The notes below the pieces were generated by a model. That model did no database searches. It was not told the origin of the DNA and was given only the letters and a program-made list of their open reading frames with translations. From Pseudomonadota bacterium (GTDB lineage: Bacteria > Pseudomonadota > Alphaproteobacteria > Micropepsales > Micropepsaceae): 7,585 bases of DNA. This document shows positions 1 to 6,394 of this stretch, piece after piece. The DNA is taken from assembly GCA_021817355.1 (NCBI GenBank), contig JAKAVI010000113.1, forward strand, positions 1 through 7,585, written 5' to 3'. Numbering within the stretch: position 1 is the stretch's first letter; each line of letters starts with the position of its first letter. The position numbers were made by a program, and so were the translations under genes.

Positions 1-2184
1 CACGGCCTTCAGAATTTCTTCAGCGCCAATCGCATCGTCCACCACAAAGGCAAAATCACGTTCGACCGGCTGCAGCGGGCTTGGTGCGAAGACCGGGCGG
101 GCCTTGCCCTTGCTCTTTGGTTCGGGAATGCGATCAAGGAAGAGTTCGCAGGCGAGCACCGGGCCCTTCAGGTCAAAAGCCTCGACAATGTGCGGATGCA
201 ATTCACCGAACTGGGCAATGATGCGCGGTCCCAGAGCCAGCACCCCGGAGCGACCGGGGTGATACCAGCTTGGTGCGCCCGCACGGACGGGTGCGGTCAT
301 TGACCCACCCATGAGGATTTCCAGCACTGCAAAGAGGTCGGCCTTGGCGTCAAAGACGTCTGGAACACGCTGCGATCTGCTCCAGTCGGGCGCCGGCGTG
401 CCGACCCGCAGTGCGACCGCGATGGTCTCTTGTTCGCCGGGTACGCCGCTGGCAAAGCCGACGCCGACCTCGAACAGCTGCAGATGGCCAAGACCGCGGG
501 CCAGATTGCGGGCCGCGGCGTCCAGAAGCGAGGGCAGCGGGGTTGGCCGCAGGGCATCAAGATCGGCGGCAATGGGATTTTCCAGCTGTCGCGCTGCGTC
601 GCCACCGCCAAAGAGCGCCGCCTTGGTGCGGGCAATGAAGGAGTATTGCACGCACTCATGAAACCCGCGTGCTGCCAGCACCCGGCGGCAGATGCGCGCG
701 CGTCTCTGCGCCGGGGTGAGGACACCGCGAGCCACCGCGAAGGGACGGGGCAAGGGCACGGCCGGTACGTGATCGATGCCGTGAATGCGCACCACCTCTT
801 CGACGAGATCGGCGGCGCCGTGCACATCATTGCGCCAGGACGGTGGGGTGACCAGAAGTTCATGCCCCTTTGTCTTGATGGCGAAGCCCAGGCGCAGCAG
901 GATCTGCTCAATCTGGATGATGTCGAGACTAAGTCCGGTTAAACGCGTCACGGTATCGGCGGCCAGGACAATCTCGCGCCTCCAGTCCGGCACCTGGCCG
1001 GCGACGACGATCCCGCTCGGCTCACCGCCGCACAGCTTGAGGATCCATTGCGTCGCCAGTTCCAGCCCGGGAATGCAGAACTGGGGGTCTACGCCCCGCT
1101 CGAAGCGGTAGCGTGCGTCCGACAGGATATCGAGCTTACGCCCGGTGGCTGCGATGCCTGCCGGATCGAACAGGGCCGCCTCGACAAACACATTGACGGT
1201 CGTGTCGGTACAGCCGCTCGCCTCTCCGCCCATGATGCCCCCAAGGCTCAGCACAGCCTTGTCATCGGCGATCACGCACATGGACGAATCGAGGGCATAG
1301 GTCTTGCCATCGAGAGCGTGCAGTTTTTCGCCATCAACCGCCATGCGCACGCAGATCCCGCCTTCCAGGGTATCGGCATCGAAGACGTGCAGGGGCCGAC
1401 CCCGGTCCAGGCTCATCAGGTTGGTGATGTCGACGAGCGCAGAGATCGGTCTTAGGCCGACAGCCCGCAGGCGCTCTTGCAGCCATTGCGGAGAGGGGCC
1501 ATTGCGGACGCCCTGAATGAGGCGCCCGGCAAAGAGCGGGCAGGCGCCTGTGGCGGCGTCGCTGATGCGCACGCCAAGCGGCAGGGGGAACCCTCCGGTA
1601 ACCGGCTGCGGCTCCTCTGAGCGCAGCTGGCCCATTCCGGCGGCGGCAAGATCGCGGGCAATTCCATGCACGCCGGTGCAGTCGCCGCGATTGGGAGTGA
1701 GGGAAATCTCAATGACGGGATCATCAAGCCCAAGTGCCTGGGCGATGGGGGCGCCGATTTCAGCCTCAGCCGGCAATTCGATGATGCCATCGTGCTCATC
1801 CGACAGCAGCAGTTCACGCGCCGAACACAGCATGCCGCGTGATTCAAGGCCGCGGATGGCACCGATCTTGAGCACATCTCCGCTGTGGGGAATGACCACT
1901 CCGGGGCGGGCGAAGACGGCCTTCATGCCGGTCCGGGCATTGGGTGCGCCGCATATCACCTGTACGATGTCGGTACCGGTATCGACCATGCAGAGTTTGA
2001 GCTTGTCGGCATTGGGATGCTTTTCAGCCGAAACCACATGGGCAACCGTGAAATCGGACAGACGCGCGCCCGCGTCCTCCAGCTTCTCGACTTCAAGGCC
2101 GATGGCCGTCAGCTTGGCGGCGAGACTTGCGGCATCGGCCTCAGTGGCGAGGTGTTCAAGCAGCCAGGAGTAGGTCAGTTTCAT
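1..2184 (-). CDS. pheT: Phenylalanyl-tRNA synthetase beta subunit, C-terminus cut by the window edge
   Basis: Beta chain of the cytosolic (alpha-beta)2 PheRS, which charges tRNA-Phe; beta carries the tRNA-binding and editing domains. I translated all 728 visible codons and found no internal stop. In order: an EMAP-like tRNA-binding domain with [10 protein letters not shown] (56-65), ICGAPNAR (77-84) and SRGMLCS (115-121); TPNRGDC near 163-169; VDITN (251-255) and RPLHVFD (262-268); the B3/B4 editing domain with GGIMGGE (315-321); RYRFERGVD (358-366); the B5 domain with PSWRNDV and [11 protein letters not shown] (448-469); the catalytic-like core with [12 protein letters not shown] (536-547); and the first part of the FDX-ACB anticodon-binding domain (from about 705). 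Family members are near 800 residues, so roughly 70 C-terminal residues lie outside the window. The ATG at 2184 overlaps the pheS TGA by 4 nt, which suggests translational coupling, and an AGGA motif (2193-2196) sits 8 nt upstream. Nothing suggests a broken gene. Confidence 0.98.
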   Translation of the reverse strand, partial: MKLTYSWLLEHLATEADAASLAAKLTAIGLEVEKLEDAGARLSDFTVAHVVSAEKHPNADKLKLCMVDTGTDIVQVICGAPNARTGMKAVFARPGVVIPHSGDVLKIGAIRGLESRGMLCSARELLLSDEHDGIIELPAEAEIGAPIAQALGLDDPVIEISLTPNRGDCTGVHGIARDLAAAGMGQLRSEEPQPVTGGFPLPLGVRISDAATGACPLFAGRLIQGVRNGPSPQWLQERLRAVGLRPISALVDITNLMSLDRGRPLHVFDADTLEGGICVRMAVDGEKLHALDGKTYALDSSMCVIADDKAVLSLGGIMGGEASGCTDTTVNVFVEAALFDPAGIAATGRKLDILSDARYRFERGVDPQFCIPGLELATQWILKLCGGEPSGIVVAGQVPDWRREIVLAADTVTRLTGLSLDIIQIEQILLRLGFAIKTKGHELLVTPPSWRNDVHGAADLVEEVVRIHGIDHVPAVPLPRPFAVARGVLTPAQRRARICRRVLAARGFHECVQYSFIARTKAALFGGGDAARQLENPIAADLDALRPTPLPSLLDAAARNLARGLGHLQLFEVGVGFASGVPGEQETIAVALRVGTPAPDWSRSQRVPDVFDAKADLFAVLEILMGGSMTAPVRAGAPSWYHPGRSGVLALGPRIIAQFGELHPHIVEAFDLKGPVLACELFLDRIPEPKSKGKARPVFAPSPLQPVERDFAFVVDDAIGAEEILKAV

Positions 2185-3260
2185 CGGCTCAGTCCTGCGT
2201 CGAGGGTGGGCACATCGAACGCGGCAAAACCGAAATGCTTCAGCCAGCGCAGGTCACCGTCGAAAAATGGGCGCAAGTCCGGTGCGCCATATTTGAGCAT
2301 GGCGAGGCGGTCCAGACCAAGGCCGAAGGCAAAGCCCTGATAACGGCTGGCATCGATACCGCACATGGCAAGGACGTTGGGATGGACCATGCCGGAACCG
2401 CCGAGTTCGAGCCAGTCATGGCCACGTCCGAACTCGATGCGTCCGGCAACCGAGCGGTCACAGCGCAGGTCCCATTCCACGCTGGGCTCGGTGAACGGAA
2501 AGAAGCTCGGTCGGCCGCGCAGCTCGACGGTCGCGATTTCAAAAAAGGCCTTGCAGAATTCTTCCACTACCCATTTGAGGTGGCCAAGATGGGTATTTTC
2601 ATCGATCACCAGGGCTTCGATCTGGTGAAACATGGGTGAATGGGTGGCATCGCTGTCGACGCGATAGGTACGGCCCGGAGCGATGATGCGAATGGGTGGC
2701 TTCTGCATCATCATGGTGCGCACCTGCACCGGTGAGGTATGGGTGCGCAGGACGTGACGGGCGCCATCGGCCTGTGGCGCCAGATAGAACGTATCGTGCA
2801 TCTGACGCGCCGGATGATCGGGCGGGATGTTGAGTTTGGTGAAGTTGTAATCGTCGTACTCGACGTCAGGTCCTTCTGCCACCGCAAAGCCGAGATCGGC
2901 AAAGATGGCGGTCACTTCGTCGAGAACCTGCGAGATGGGATGCACCGTGCCTGATGCCGCCGGCCGCGCCGGCAAGGTGATGTCGACGCGCTCCCCGTTC
3001 AGGCGGGCATCGAGCGCCAGATCTGAAAGTGCACGTTTGCGCAGGGCAATGGCGTCGCTGATGCGGTCGCGTACGCCATTGAAGAGCGGTCCTTTTTCCT
3101 TGCGCTCAGCCGGGCTCATGGCTCCCAGCGTCTTCAGCAGGTCGCTGATGCTGCCCTTTTTGCCGAGCGCGGCGACCCGCACGGCATCCAAAGCGCTGTC
3201 ATCCTCGGCGGCGGCGATCGCAGCAAGGATCTGGGTCTCAAGGCTTTGCAGGGCCGACAT
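2181..3260 (-). CDS. pheS: Phenylalanyl-tRNA synthetase alpha subunit
   Basis: Catalytic alpha chain of class II PheRS, which activates phenylalanine with ATP and transfers it to tRNA-Phe together with PheT. It has 359 residues, slightly longer than the E. coli enzyme, as is usual in Alphaproteobacteria. The N-terminal region (about 1-95) is a helical, probably coiled-coil tRNA-binding arm. The catalytic domain follows: [11 protein letters not shown] (173-183); motif 2 region [20 protein letters not shown] (196-215); [14 protein letters not shown] (251-264); [10 protein letters not shown] (288-297); and motif 3 [17 protein letters not shown] (309-325). Ala311 falls at the position of E. coli Ala294 in the Phe pocket, so the pocket looks wild type. 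The tail FDVPTLDAG (348-356) resembles alphaproteobacterial homologues. The ATG at 3260 has an AGGTGA Shine-Dalgarno at 3267-3272. It is the third gene of the rpmI-rplT-pheST operon, and its stop overlaps the pheT start. Confidence 0.98.
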   Translation of the reverse strand: MSALQSLETQILAAIAAAEDDSALDAVRVAALGKKGSISDLLKTLGAMSPAERKEKGPLFNGVRDRISDAIALRKRALSDLALDARLNGERVDITLPARPAASGTVHPISQVLDEVTAIFADLGFAVAEGPDVEYDDYNFTKLNIPPDHPARQMHDTFYLAPQADGARHVLRTHTSPVQVRTMMMQKPPIRIIAPGRTYRVDSDATHSPMFHQIEALVIDENTHLGHLKWVVEEFCKAFFEIATVELRGRPSFFPFTEPSVEWDLRCDRSVAGRIEFGRGHDWLELGGSGMVHPNVLAMCGIDASRYQGFAFGLGLDRLAMLKYGAPDLRPFFDGDLRWLKHFGFAAFDVPTLDAGLSR

Positions 3261-3281
3261 GCCTTATCACCTGGGCTTGAA

Positions 3282-3303
3282 GGACATCCCGTGAGGGATG
3301 CCC
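3282..3303 (-). promoter_or_regulatory. Stem-loop just upstream of pheS
   Basis: A 9-bp stem (3282-3290 with 3295-3303, one G-U pair in the transcript) closes a 4-nt loop about 21 nt before the pheS ATG and about 9 nt before its Shine-Dalgarno. No U-run follows on the transcribed strand, so it is not a standard intrinsic terminator. It may be an RNA processing or stability element, or affect pheS translation. The pairing is visible; the role is inference. Confidence 0.5.
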
Positions 3304-3309
3304 TTGGGC

Positions 3310-3346
3310 TCGCCCGGTTCGCCGGCCGCGGCCGCGCACCGGGCGA
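3310..3346 (-). promoter_or_regulatory. Long GC-rich stem-loop in the rplT-pheS gap
   Basis: A perfect 9-bp stem (3310-3318 with 3338-3346) encloses 19 nt that contain the palindrome GGCCGCGGCC. With the neighbouring hairpin it fills much of the 135-nt rplT-pheS gap. There is no T-tract after it in either direction, so simple Rho-independent termination is unlikely. It could be a pause, a processing site, or one arm of an attenuator controlling pheST separately from the ribosomal protein genes. The function is unproven. Confidence 0.5.
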
Positions 3347-3395
3347 CTGATCGATCTGGACGGCGCGGGGCCTTGGGTGGGGCCATCCGCGCAAC

Positions 3396-3743
3396 TCAGG
3401 CCGTTGCCTGGTCCACCAGCGCCTTGAAGGCCTCGGGCTCACGTACGGCAAGATCGGCAAGGACCTTGCGGTCGATCTGGATCCCGGCCTTGGTGAGTCC
3501 GGCGATAAATCGACTGTAGGAGAGGCCGTGTTCGCGGCACGCCGCATTGATGCGCTGTATCCAGAGGGCGCGGAAATTACGCTTCTTGAGCTTGCGGCCG
3601 ATATAATTGTGCTGCAGCGAGCGATCGGCGGCGGCGTTGGCGGCGCGGATGGTGTTCTTCCGGCGACCGTAGAAGCCCTTGACCTGCTTGAAAACGCGTT
3701 TGCGGCGGGCGTGGCTCGGAACCGAGCGGGGTGACTTGGACAT
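3396..3743 (-). CDS. rplT: 50S ribosomal protein L20
   Basis: Large-subunit protein that binds 23S rRNA early in 50S assembly; in E. coli it also represses its own operon by binding the mRNA. The 115-residue length is close to the family norm. Diagnostic segments are [13 protein letters not shown] (23-35), [19 protein letters not shown] (50-68), [10 protein letters not shown] (74-83) and [13 protein letters not shown] (87-99). The first ten residues ([10 protein letters not shown]) depart from the usual MARVKRGV-type start, although the following HARRKR is normal. The ATG at 3743 has a strong AAGGAGG Shine-Dalgarno at 3750-3756. It lies 11 nt downstream of rpmI and 135 nt before pheS, as in many bacterial rpmI-rplT-pheST operons. 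Confidence 0.97.
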   Translation of the reverse strand: MSKSPRSVPSHARRKRVFKQVKGFYGRRKNTIRAANAAADRSLQHNYIGRKLKKRNFRALWIQRINAACREHGLSYSRFIAGLTKAGIQIDRKVLADLAVREPEAFKALVDQATA

Positions 3744-3749
3744 CCTATC

Positions 3750-3756
3750 CCTCCTT
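3750..3756 (-). promoter_or_regulatory. rplT Shine-Dalgarno overlapping the rpmI stop
   Basis: AAGGAGG lies 6 nt before the rplT ATG and shares two bases with the rpmI TAA (3755-3757). A ribosome terminating on rpmI therefore sits on the rplT initiation site, which favours translational coupling of L35 and L20. Confidence 0.8.
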
Positions 3757-3952
3757 ACGCGTAGGGCATCCAGCGCTTGATGCGCTGGGTTTCGGAGCTG
3801 CTCAGCGTCGAGGTGCCACGCAATTCCCGGATCTGTTCATTGGAGCGTTTGATCATGCCATGGCGCTTGCCGGCCTGGCCCGTTTTGATCTTGCCGCTTG
3901 CGGTAAATTTAAAGCGCTTTTTGGCGCTCGACTTGGTCTTCAGCTTGGACAT
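3755..3952 (-). CDS. rpmI: 50S ribosomal protein L35
   Basis: Small basic large-subunit ribosomal protein. From the ATG at 3952 it has 65 residues, the usual family length, beginning [15 protein letters not shown] (1-15), with the conserved core KRH (29-31) near the middle and ending RIKRWMPYA (57-65). An earlier in-frame ATG at 4003 would add 17 residues unlike any L35. The ATG at 3952 also has a GAGGA Shine-Dalgarno about 7 nt upstream and gives the canonical N-terminus, so it was chosen. It is the first gene of the operon here; infC is not in the upstream interval. Confidence 0.96.
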   Translation of the reverse strand: MSKLKTKSSAKKRFKFTASGKIKTGQAGKRHGMIKRSNEQIRELRGTSTLSSSETQRIKRWMPYA

Positions 3953-3972
3953 TTTGCGTTCCTCGGGGCGTT

Positions 3973-4031
3973 GGCCCGGTTGCGTTCTGGGCCGCCACGG
4001 CATGTCCGTGCGCCGGACGGCCCGAAAGGGC
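3973..4031 (-). promoter_or_regulatory. Structured 5' leader of the rpmI-rplT-pheST transcript
   Basis: Between the proposed promoter and rpmI, three consecutive hairpins can form: 4020-4023 with 4028-4031 (4 bp, 4-nt loop), 4004-4008 with 4014-4018 (5 bp, 5-nt loop), and 3973-3977 with 3989-3993 (5 bp, 11-nt loop). The last ends about 20 nt before the rpmI start. L20 or L35 operons are commonly controlled by L20 binding to leader or coding mRNA, so an autoregulatory site is plausible. I cannot match these hairpins to a named leader family. Confidence 0.4.
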
Positions 4032-4035
4032 GCTG

Positions 4036-4063
4036 CTTATAAGCAAAAGACCAGGATTTGCAA
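4036..4063 (-). promoter_or_regulatory. Candidate promoter for rpmI-rplT-pheST
   Basis: On the minus strand, TTGCAA (4058-4063) and TATAAG (4036-4041) are separated by 16 nt. They match the sigma-70 type -35 at 4 of 6 and the -10 at 5 of 6 positions. The -10 lies inside the perfect palindrome GCTTATAAGC (4035-4044). Transcription would start near 4029, leaving a leader of roughly 75-80 nt. This is the only AT-rich patch in the interval, which supports the call; no experimental start is known to me. Confidence 0.55.
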
Positions 4064-4078
4064 GCCGCGGGACAGGGC

Positions 4079-4108
4079 CCCTTGCGCCAGGAGTGGCGCC
4101 CTGAAGGG
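4079..4108. other. Bulged stem-loop in the rpmI-mscL intergenic region
   Basis: A 6-bp perfect stem (4084-4089 with 4094-4099) around a 4-nt loop is extended by CCCTT/AAGGG (4079-4083 with 4104-4108) across a 4-nt bulge. It sits between the divergent promoters of the rpmI and mscL operons. No T-run accompanies it. It could be a protein-binding palindrome or simply GC-rich secondary structure. Confidence 0.35.
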
Positions 4109-4130
4109 TGCTGCCCGCGCCTTCCCGGCT

Positions 4131-4150
4131 GCGGACGGGGGCCGGTCCGC
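4131..4150. other. Stem-loop upstream of mscL
   Basis: GCGGAC (4131-4136) pairs perfectly with GTCCGC (4145-4150) around an 8-nt loop. It lies about 45 nt upstream of the weak mscL promoter candidate. Apart from this hairpin, the one at 4079-4108 and the promoters, I see no small gene or RNA in the divergent interval 3953-4251. Confidence 0.3.
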
Positions 4151-4192
4151 CACCGAAGGGCCTGGAGCGCCCGCACTGGCCTCTTGCGGTTC

Positions 4193-4221
4193 TTGTGAAA
4201 GGCAGGGTTCATCAATACGTT
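4193..4221 (+). promoter_or_regulatory. Weak candidate promoter for mscL
   Basis: TTGTGA (4193-4198), a 17-nt spacer and TACGTT (4216-4221) give a -35 with 4 of 6 and a -10 with only 3 of 6 consensus matches. The predicted start near 4228 would leave a leader of about 24 nt before the mscL ATG. The position is suitable, but the -10 is poor, so an alternative sigma factor or another site is possible. Confidence 0.25.
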
Positions 4222-4251
4222 AGCGGGGCAATCCTGGAGCAAGGGGGCCGC

Positions 4252-4665
4252 ATGTTTGAAGAATTCAAGAAATTTGCCATGCGTGGCAGCGTCGTCGATC
4301 TGGCCGTCGGTGTCATCATCGGCGCCTCGTTCACCGGGATCGTCACGACGCTCGTCAAGGATATCCTTAATCCCCTCATCGGGCTGGTCACCGGCGGGGC
4401 AGATTTCACCAATTATTTTCTCGTACTGAGGGGCGGGGGAACCTACCCGACACTGGCCGCAGCCCAGAAGGCGGGCGCAGTCATTCTCGGCTATGGCGCC
4501 TTTGTCACCTCGGTCTTCAATTTTCTCATCGTTGCGCTGACGCTGTTCCTCATTGTCCGTCAGATCAACCGGCTAAAGGCCCCTGCTCCGGCGGCGCCCC
4601 CACCACCTAGTGAAGAGGTACTGCTGCTGCGTCAAATCCGCGACCTTCTGCACAGGCCGGCCTGA
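4252..4665 (+). CDS. mscL: Large-conductance mechanosensitive channel MscL
   Basis: Homopentameric inner-membrane channel that opens under membrane tension and releases solutes during hypo-osmotic shock. The 137 residues match the family (E. coli 136). An N-terminal amphipathic helix (MFEEFKKFAMRG, 1-12) precedes TM1 (about 14-45), which carries VVDLAVGVIIGASF; Leu17, Gly20 and Val21 match the E. coli gate residues Leu19, Gly22 and Val23. A periplasmic loop follows (about 46-78), then TM2 (about 79-108, YGAFVTSVFNFLIVALTLFL), a Pro/Ala-rich linker (109-119) and the C-terminal bundle helix EEVLLLRQIRDLL (121-133). An in-frame ATG at 4108 would add 48 unlikely residues; the ATG at 4252 gives the canonical start and has AAGGGGG 4 nt upstream. 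It is the first gene of a compact plus-strand group, and its TGA abuts the next ATG. Confidence 0.97.
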   Translation: MFEEFKKFAMRGSVVDLAVGVIIGASFTGIVTTLVKDILNPLIGLVTGGADFTNYFLVLRGGGTYPTLAAAQKAGAVILGYGAFVTSVFNFLIVALTLFLIVRQINRLKAPAPAAPPPPSEEVLLLRQIRDLLHRPA

Positions 4666-5199
4666 ATGAGCCGACGCGCGCTTTTTGCTCTCGTTGTTCT
4701 TTGTTCGCCTGTGGTGGCAAAACCGGCAGATACGCCCAAAGTCATTGCAGACGGCTTCTATCATGCGGTCATTTCCTTGAACGAGGGCGGGATTCCGGAC
4801 AGTGCCGGACGTGCCCGTCTGGCACCCTTTATTTCTCCGTCGCTGACGCACGCCCTTGCCAGTGCGAATGAGGCGGAACTTGCCTATGCGCACAATTCCC
4901 GCCATGCCGTTCCGCCGTTGCTGGAGGGTAATATTTTTGTGTCGCTGTTTGATGGCGTGAGCGCCGCCAAGGTTGGCTCCTGTGCGCGTACGAAGACGCG
5001 CGCGGTATGTCCGGCTGCGCTCAGCTATCTGAATGCAGCGGGGCAAAATTATCACTGGCAGGACAAGTTGCTGCTGACCCGCACCGAGGAAGGATGGCGG
5101 GTTGACAATGTGGTCTACGGCGGAGGTGTTCCCTATGCCAATCACGGCACGCTGAAGTCCAACCTCGCCTTCGCCCTTGCCATTGCGCGCGGCCGATGA
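4666..5199 (+). CDS. Secreted protein of unknown function, DUF3828-like
   Basis: Function unknown. The 177 residues begin with a short signal peptide (MSRRALFALVVLCSPVVA, 1-18, probable cleavage after Ala18), so the product is probably periplasmic; there is no lipobox. The mature part has VIADGFYHAVISLNEGG (26-42), PPLLEGNIFVSLFDG (83-97), a cysteine pair (Cys106, Cys115) that could form a disulfide, and a C-terminal WQDKLLLTRTEEGWRVDNVVYGG (131-153 region). An FY near the N-terminus, a G-x-FxSLF-G segment and a W-D...GW-x-(V/I)-D-x-(I/V)-Y ending recall DUF3828 and related NTF2-like periplasmic proteins; I recognise this by pattern only. The ATG directly follows the mscL TGA (no gap) with only a weak Shine-Dalgarno, so translation probably depends on mscL. 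The porin start is 4 nt downstream. Confidence 0.8.
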   Translation: MSRRALFALVVLCSPVVAKPADTPKVIADGFYHAVISLNEGGIPDSAGRARLAPFISPSLTHALASANEAELAYAHNSRHAVPPLLEGNIFVSLFDGVSAAKVGSCARTKTRAVCPAALSYLNAAGQNYHWQDKLLLTRTEEGWRVDNVVYGGGVPYANHGTLKSNLAFALAIARGR

Positions 5200-5203
5200 T
5201 GCC

Positions 5204-6394
5204 ATGGTGTGGCGAGCTTCGCGGCTAAGCCTGCTGGTCGTGCTGCTGTTGCCGCTTGCTGCACCGGCCCTTGCCCGGCCGCCCTCATGGTTTTCACCGC
5301 TCAAGCTTGATCTTGGCCAGGGCTGGACCGCGCATCTGGGGGGGGATGTCAACCTCACTGGATTTTCCGCATCCCAAGCCCCGGCGCGTCGGCGCAACCG
5401 GCCCACCGCCTCGATATTTGCCGTAGCCAGGCTCGTCAAGCTCTTTGCCAATGAATGGCGCGTGGGCGTTGCCACCCGGCTCAACCTTTATCACGACCGC
5501 TTTTCCGGGGATAATTACGGCAACCGCTTCTTCGCCAAGGCCTATGGCTTTGTCCACACGCCCTATGGCGAGATGCAGGTTGGACGCCAGGACGGTGCCG
5601 CCTACACGATGGCCATCACCGGGCCTTTGATCGCGCCACAAGTCGCCATCGATGATGCCAATATCAGCTTCTTTGTCGAGCCGCGCACCGGTACCAATCT
5701 TGGTACCATCTTTGCTCTGCGCAGCGCCGTGTTCTCCACCGCCAATAACACCAAGCTGAGCTATTTCTCACCCCGGCTCCTGGGCGTGCAGCTGGGGGTT
5801 TCATTCACCCCGTCCCTGGCGCACCGCGCGCTTGCCTTCCTCGGCTCACCCCCCTCATGGGCCGGTGGCCAGAGCGATTTGGTGGATGCTGCGCTCAATT
5901 ACACCGGTTATTTTGGCCGCACGTCGCTTGGCCTTTATGCCGGTGTGGTGCATGGCCAGTTGGCGCATCCGCAGCCCGGCTACTCGGATCTCCTTGACTG
6001 GAGCTTGGGCGGGGAACTCGACTATGCCCTCAGTGACAGCCTGACTGCAGCTCTGGGCGGCGCCTACCGGCAAAGCAACACCTATGCCTTTGATCCGTTC
6101 GCGGCGGCGGGGCATGGCTTCAGCGACGTGCTGCATGGCAGCGCCACCTTGGTGTCGGGGCCTTACAAGGTAGGCGTCGAATATTCCAATGGTACGGTTG
6201 GTGCGGCCCTCAGCTTGCCGCGCCTGCATCTTGCCGGCTACGAGTTGAGCGCCGCCTATGTCTTCAACCGCAATCTGCAATTGACGCTGGGCTTTTTGCA
6301 TGAGCGCTTCGGACGTGGTGTTGCGGCCTTTGACGGTGGCGCAAGCAGCCAGGGGCTCAACGCCGTGTTCCTGTTTGCCCGGCTGCATGTTTAG
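5204..6394 (+). CDS. Outer-membrane porin, Gram-negative beta-barrel
   Basis: Predicted outer-membrane channel for small solutes, 396 residues. The signal peptide is MVWRASRLSLLVVLLLPLAA (1-20) with a likely signal-peptidase I site after ALA (22-24). The mature part has alternating hydrophobic/polar strands typical of a porin barrel. Examples are the LGGDVNLTGF opening strand (45-54), YGEMQVGRQDGAAY (121-134) in the usual strand-before-L3 position, GGELDYALSDSLTAALGGAY, and the closing strand NAVFLFARLHV. That strand ends in Val rather than the common terminal Phe, which is unusual but not disqualifying. An in-frame TTG at 5177 would put nine polar residues before the signal peptide, so the ATG at 5204 is preferred. 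It begins 4 nt after the preceding stop without a clear Shine-Dalgarno, implying coupling. Its TAG overlaps the stop of the convergent gene. I cannot assign a porin subfamily or substrate. Confidence 0.88.
   Translation: MVWRASRLSLLVVLLLPLAAPALARPPSWFSPLKLDLGQGWTAHLGGDVNLTGFSASQAPARRRNRPTASIFAVARLVKLFANEWRVGVATRLNLYHDRFSGDNYGNRFFAKAYGFVHTPYGEMQVGRQDGAAYTMAITGPLIAPQVAIDDANISFFVEPRTGTNLGTIFALRSAVFSTANNTKLSYFSPRLLGVQLGVSFTPSLAHRALAFLGSPPSWAGGQSDLVDAALNYTGYFGRTSLGLYAGVVHGQLAHPQPGYSDLLDWSLGGELDYALSDSLTAALGGAYRQSNTYAFDPFAAAGHGFSDVLHGSATLVSGPYKVGVEYSNGTVGAALSLPRLHLAGYELSAAYVFNRNLQLTLGFLHERFGRGVAAFDGGASSQGLNAVFLFARLHV

Noticed and set aside
297..911. Minus-strand open frame of 204 codons within pheT
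   Set aside because: It is an alternate frame of pheT, which I translated continuously through this region with conserved B5 and catalytic-like motifs.
3261..3395. Phe-rich leader peptide or T-box attenuator for pheST
   Set aside because: The minus-strand frame from the one upstream ATG has no run of Phe codons, there is no T-box-like sequence, and neither hairpin is followed by a U-run.
3953..4003. N-terminal extension of rpmI from an upstream ATG
   Set aside because: It would add 17 residues to a family of fixed length near 65. The ATG at 3952 has a GAGGA site and the standard MSKLKTK start.
4108..4251. N-terminal extension of mscL from an upstream ATG
   Set aside because: The 48 extra residues are Pro/Arg-rich and unlike MscL. 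The ATG at 4252 gives the canonical MscL N-terminus and has a purine-rich Shine-Dalgarno.
5177..5203. TTG start for the porin
   Set aside because: It would overlap the upstream gene and place nine polar residues before the signal peptide. The ATG at 5204 directly begins a well-formed signal sequence.
4573..5484. Long minus-strand open frame of 303 codons
   Set aside because: It lies antisense to the end of mscL, the secreted protein and the start of the porin, all with clear coding features. Its translation is Arg/Ala-rich low-complexity sequence without any recognisable domain, as expected for an antisense shadow in GC-rich DNA.
5855..6388. Minus-strand open frame of 177 codons opposite the porin
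   Set aside because: It is antisense to the porin and has no recognisable motif or Shine-Dalgarno.
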